NCBI RefSeq assembly: GCF_016765585.1
Contig: NZ_JAESWC010000001.1
Span: 594,423-658,422 of the forward strand
DNA length: 64,000 nucleotides
Origin: Clostridium rhizosphaerae
GTDB taxonomy: Bacteria; Bacillota; Clostridia; Clostridiales; Clostridiaceae
Reading direction: 5' to 3'
Position 1 is the stretch's first letter. Every line of letters begins with the position of its first letter. Under the pieces are notes generated by a model. That model had not been told where the DNA came from, ran no database searches, and saw nothing but the letters and a program-made list of their open reading frames with translations. This document shows, piece by piece, positions 62,739 to 64,000 of the stretch. Position numbers and translations under genes: made by a program.

Positions 62739-62875
62739 ATTAAGAATGAATAATGAGGAATGAAGAATGTTGGATGAAAGTCCAAAGGACTTTACTAAAT
62801 TGCATTAATTTATAATCCTTAATAAACTTTCTTCAACAATTTTTCATTCTTCATTCTTAATTATTCATTTTTTAC
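62739..62875. repeat. MITE-like repeat, copy 2 (before corA)
   Basis: Ends carry the inverted AAGAATGAATAATGA / TCATTCTTAATTATTC pair in an imperfect long hairpin. Inside is a small stem AAAGTCC-AAA-GGACTTT. It is related in inverse orientation to 33500-33615. It ends just before the corA ribosome-binding site. Confidence 0.7.
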
Positions 62876-62888
62876 TTGGAGGATAATC

Positions 62889-63830
62889 ATGATTTCTATA
62901 TACAAAAATTTTAACGAAACATCTCATGAGCTTCAAAAGCTTGATAATATTGAACCTGGATGCTGGATTAACATTGTAGCACCTTCTGATCAGGAATTAC
63001 TTCTAGTTTCAAAAAAAACTGGAGCTCCTTTAGAGTTTTTAAGAGCAGCACTCGATGAAGAGGAAACTTCTCGTATAGATACTGAGGATAATAACATACT
63101 CTTTGTTATGGATATTCCTTTCACTGAAATGGAGGCTAACTCGCTAACCTATGACACATATCCTCTTGCAATAATACACACTGAAAAGGAAATTATAACT
63201 GTATGTCTAAAAAACAGTAAAATACTTACAGACTTTGTTGAGGGAAAGGTTAAATCCTTCTTTACTTTTAAACGTTCAAGGTTTATTCTTCAAATACTAT
63301 TTAAAATTTCAACTTATTATTTGCTTCACTTAAGACAAATTGATAAAAAGAGCTTAATGATTGAAAGAAAACTTCATAAATCTATGAAAAATAAAGAGTT
63401 AATTCAACTTTTATCCCTTGAAAAATCCCTTGTTTACTTTTCAACTTCATTAAAATCTAATGAAATTACACTTGAGAAAATGCTTAAACTAGAGATAATG
63501 CAAAAATACCCTGAGGATAAAGATGTGCTTGAAGATGTGATCATAGAAAATAAACAGGCTATAGAAATGGCTACAATCTATAGCAATATCTTGAGCGGAA
63601 CTATGGATGCCTTTGCATCTGTTATTTCAAACAACTTAAATATGGTAATGAAATTTTTAGCTTCCATAACAATTGTTATGGCTATACCTACTATGATTAG
63701 CGGGTTATTTGGTATGAATGTTCTAGTACCATTTGCAAATAATCCTAATGGATTCTATATTATTTTAGCCATAATAGTATCTATAGCTTTAGTTGCTGCT
63801 TTTGTTCTAGGTAAAAAAGATATGTTTTAA
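62889..63830 (+). CDS. CorA-family divalent cation transporter
   Basis: 313 residues. A large cytoplasmic N-terminal domain is followed by two C-terminal membrane segments (MVMKFLASITIVMAIPTMI and FYIILAIIVSIALVAAFVLG) with the selectivity motif GMN between them (FGMNVLVPF). It carries Mg2+ or a related ion. GGAGGATAATC precedes the ATG. Confidence 0.93.
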   Translation: MISIYKNFNETSHELQKLDNIEPGCWINIVAPSDQELLLVSKKTGAPLEFLRAALDEEETSRIDTEDNNILFVMDIPFTEMEANSLTYDTYPLAIIHTEKEIITVCLKNSKILTDFVEGKVKSFFTFKRSRFILQILFKISTYYLLHLRQIDKKSLMIERKLHKSMKNKELIQLLSLEKSLVYFSTSLKSNEITLEKMLKLEIMQKYPEDKDVLEDVIIENKQAIEMATIYSNILSGTMDAFASVISNNLNMVMKFLASITIVMAIPTMISGLFGMNVLVPFANNPNGFYIILAIIVSIALVAAFVLGKKDMF

Positions 63831-63863
63831 AAAATAAGCACTTAAATTAGTGCTTATTTTTTT
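63829..63863 (+). terminator. Terminator after corA
   Basis: AAAAATAAGCACTTAA / TTAGTGCTTATTTTT hairpin. Confidence 0.92.
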
Positions 63864-63892
63864 AACTATTTGAAGCATATAAAATCAAAAAA

Positions 63893-63926
63893 TAAAAAAT
63901 GCTAAGTTTTATACTTAGCATTTTTG
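63893..63926 (-). terminator. Terminator of the rRNA operon
   Basis: AAAATGCTAAGT / ACTTAGCATTTT hairpin just after the 5S gene on the minus strand, followed by a T-run. Confidence 0.85.
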
Positions 63927-64000
63927 ACCTAGCAACTCTCTACTCTTCCACTCAGTCTCCCGAGCAGTACCATCGACATCTCAAAGCTTAACCTTCGTGT
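63927..64000 (-). rRNA. rrf: 5S ribosomal RNA, 3' part
   Basis: On the minus strand the sequence contains the conserved 3' half of 5S rRNA: GATGGTACTGCTCGGGAGAC, GAGTGGAAGAGTAGAG and the end TTGCTAGGTC. The 5' part lies beyond the window. It is the last gene of an rRNA operon that would extend to the right. Confidence 0.93.

Overview
The window looks like the chromosome of a low-GC, motile, endospore-forming anaerobe, most likely Clostridium sensu stricto. The reasons are the AT-rich base use, indolepyruvate:ferredoxin oxidoreductase, a ferredoxin, bacteriohemerythrin, dockerin-bearing surface proteins, a sigma-G inhibitor (Gin/CsfB) and Spo0A boxes in front of abrB. Gene order on the right (csfB, yaaO-type decarboxylase, tmk, darA, holB, ricT, trmN6-like, rsmI, abrB) matches the origin-proximal region of Bacillus subtilis. 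On the left, rlmH, walJ and murA are also typical neighbours of the origin. A 5S rRNA gene on the minus strand ends the window, and most housekeeping genes run leftward, so the replication origin is probably to the right.

Layout. 0-5.4 kb: a minus-strand set of a TetR regulator, a DUF5692-type membrane protein, a solitary HypB GTPase and a large iron-sulfur/FAD oxidoreductase. 5.5-9.5 kb: an ahpC-ahpF peroxide-defence operon with a PerR-like operator, then a DUF4317 gene. 9.9-12.1 kb: aldo/keto reductase, flavodoxin-like reductase and a divergent HxlR regulator. 12.2-16.8 kb: an accessory island at the 3' end of rlmH, marked by direct repeats of the rlmH end. It carries two dockerin surface proteins and decayed DNA. 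17-27.5 kb: iorAB, SEC-C protein, GerMN lipoprotein, walJ, murA, DUF1540, a 2H phosphoesterase, and an ECF sigma factor with a membrane beta-propeller protein. 27.5-39.9 kb: glutamine synthetase, murI, cyclophilin, muropeptide-recycling kinases (MurK-like, AnmK), LysR and an ArsP-type permease. 39.9-41.2 kb: a 1.1-kb non-coding region with a DnaA-box cluster and Spo0A boxes leading to abrB. 41.9-49.4 kb: NlpC/P60 hydrolase, rsmI, trmN6-like, a guanine-riboswitch-controlled purine permease, hemerythrin and motAB. 49.8-55.7 kb: a GlcT antiterminator with its RNA target in front of crr, two PTS-type accessory genes and a chemoreceptor. 55.8-64 kb: ferredoxin, ricT-holB-darA-tmk-yaaO-csfB, an M20-family homologue, CorA and 5S rRNA.

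The most unusual signals are not ordinary genes. (1) An intercistronic multi-hairpin element sits just before the ribosome-binding site of ahpF and again before iorB. Its stems differ in sequence but stay paired (compensatory changes). (2) Repeats of the rlmH 3' end suggest a tandem SCC-like cassette site with no recombinase left in view. (3) A cluster of DnaA boxes is flanked by Spo0A boxes upstream of abrB. (4) Three further small repeat families or fragments are present: a paired palindromic element around trmN6, a MITE-like element before corA and at the end of the MurK-like gene, and a decayed duplicate of the motB end. (5) The HypB/oxidoreductase/DUF5692 set has no hydrogenase genes beside it.
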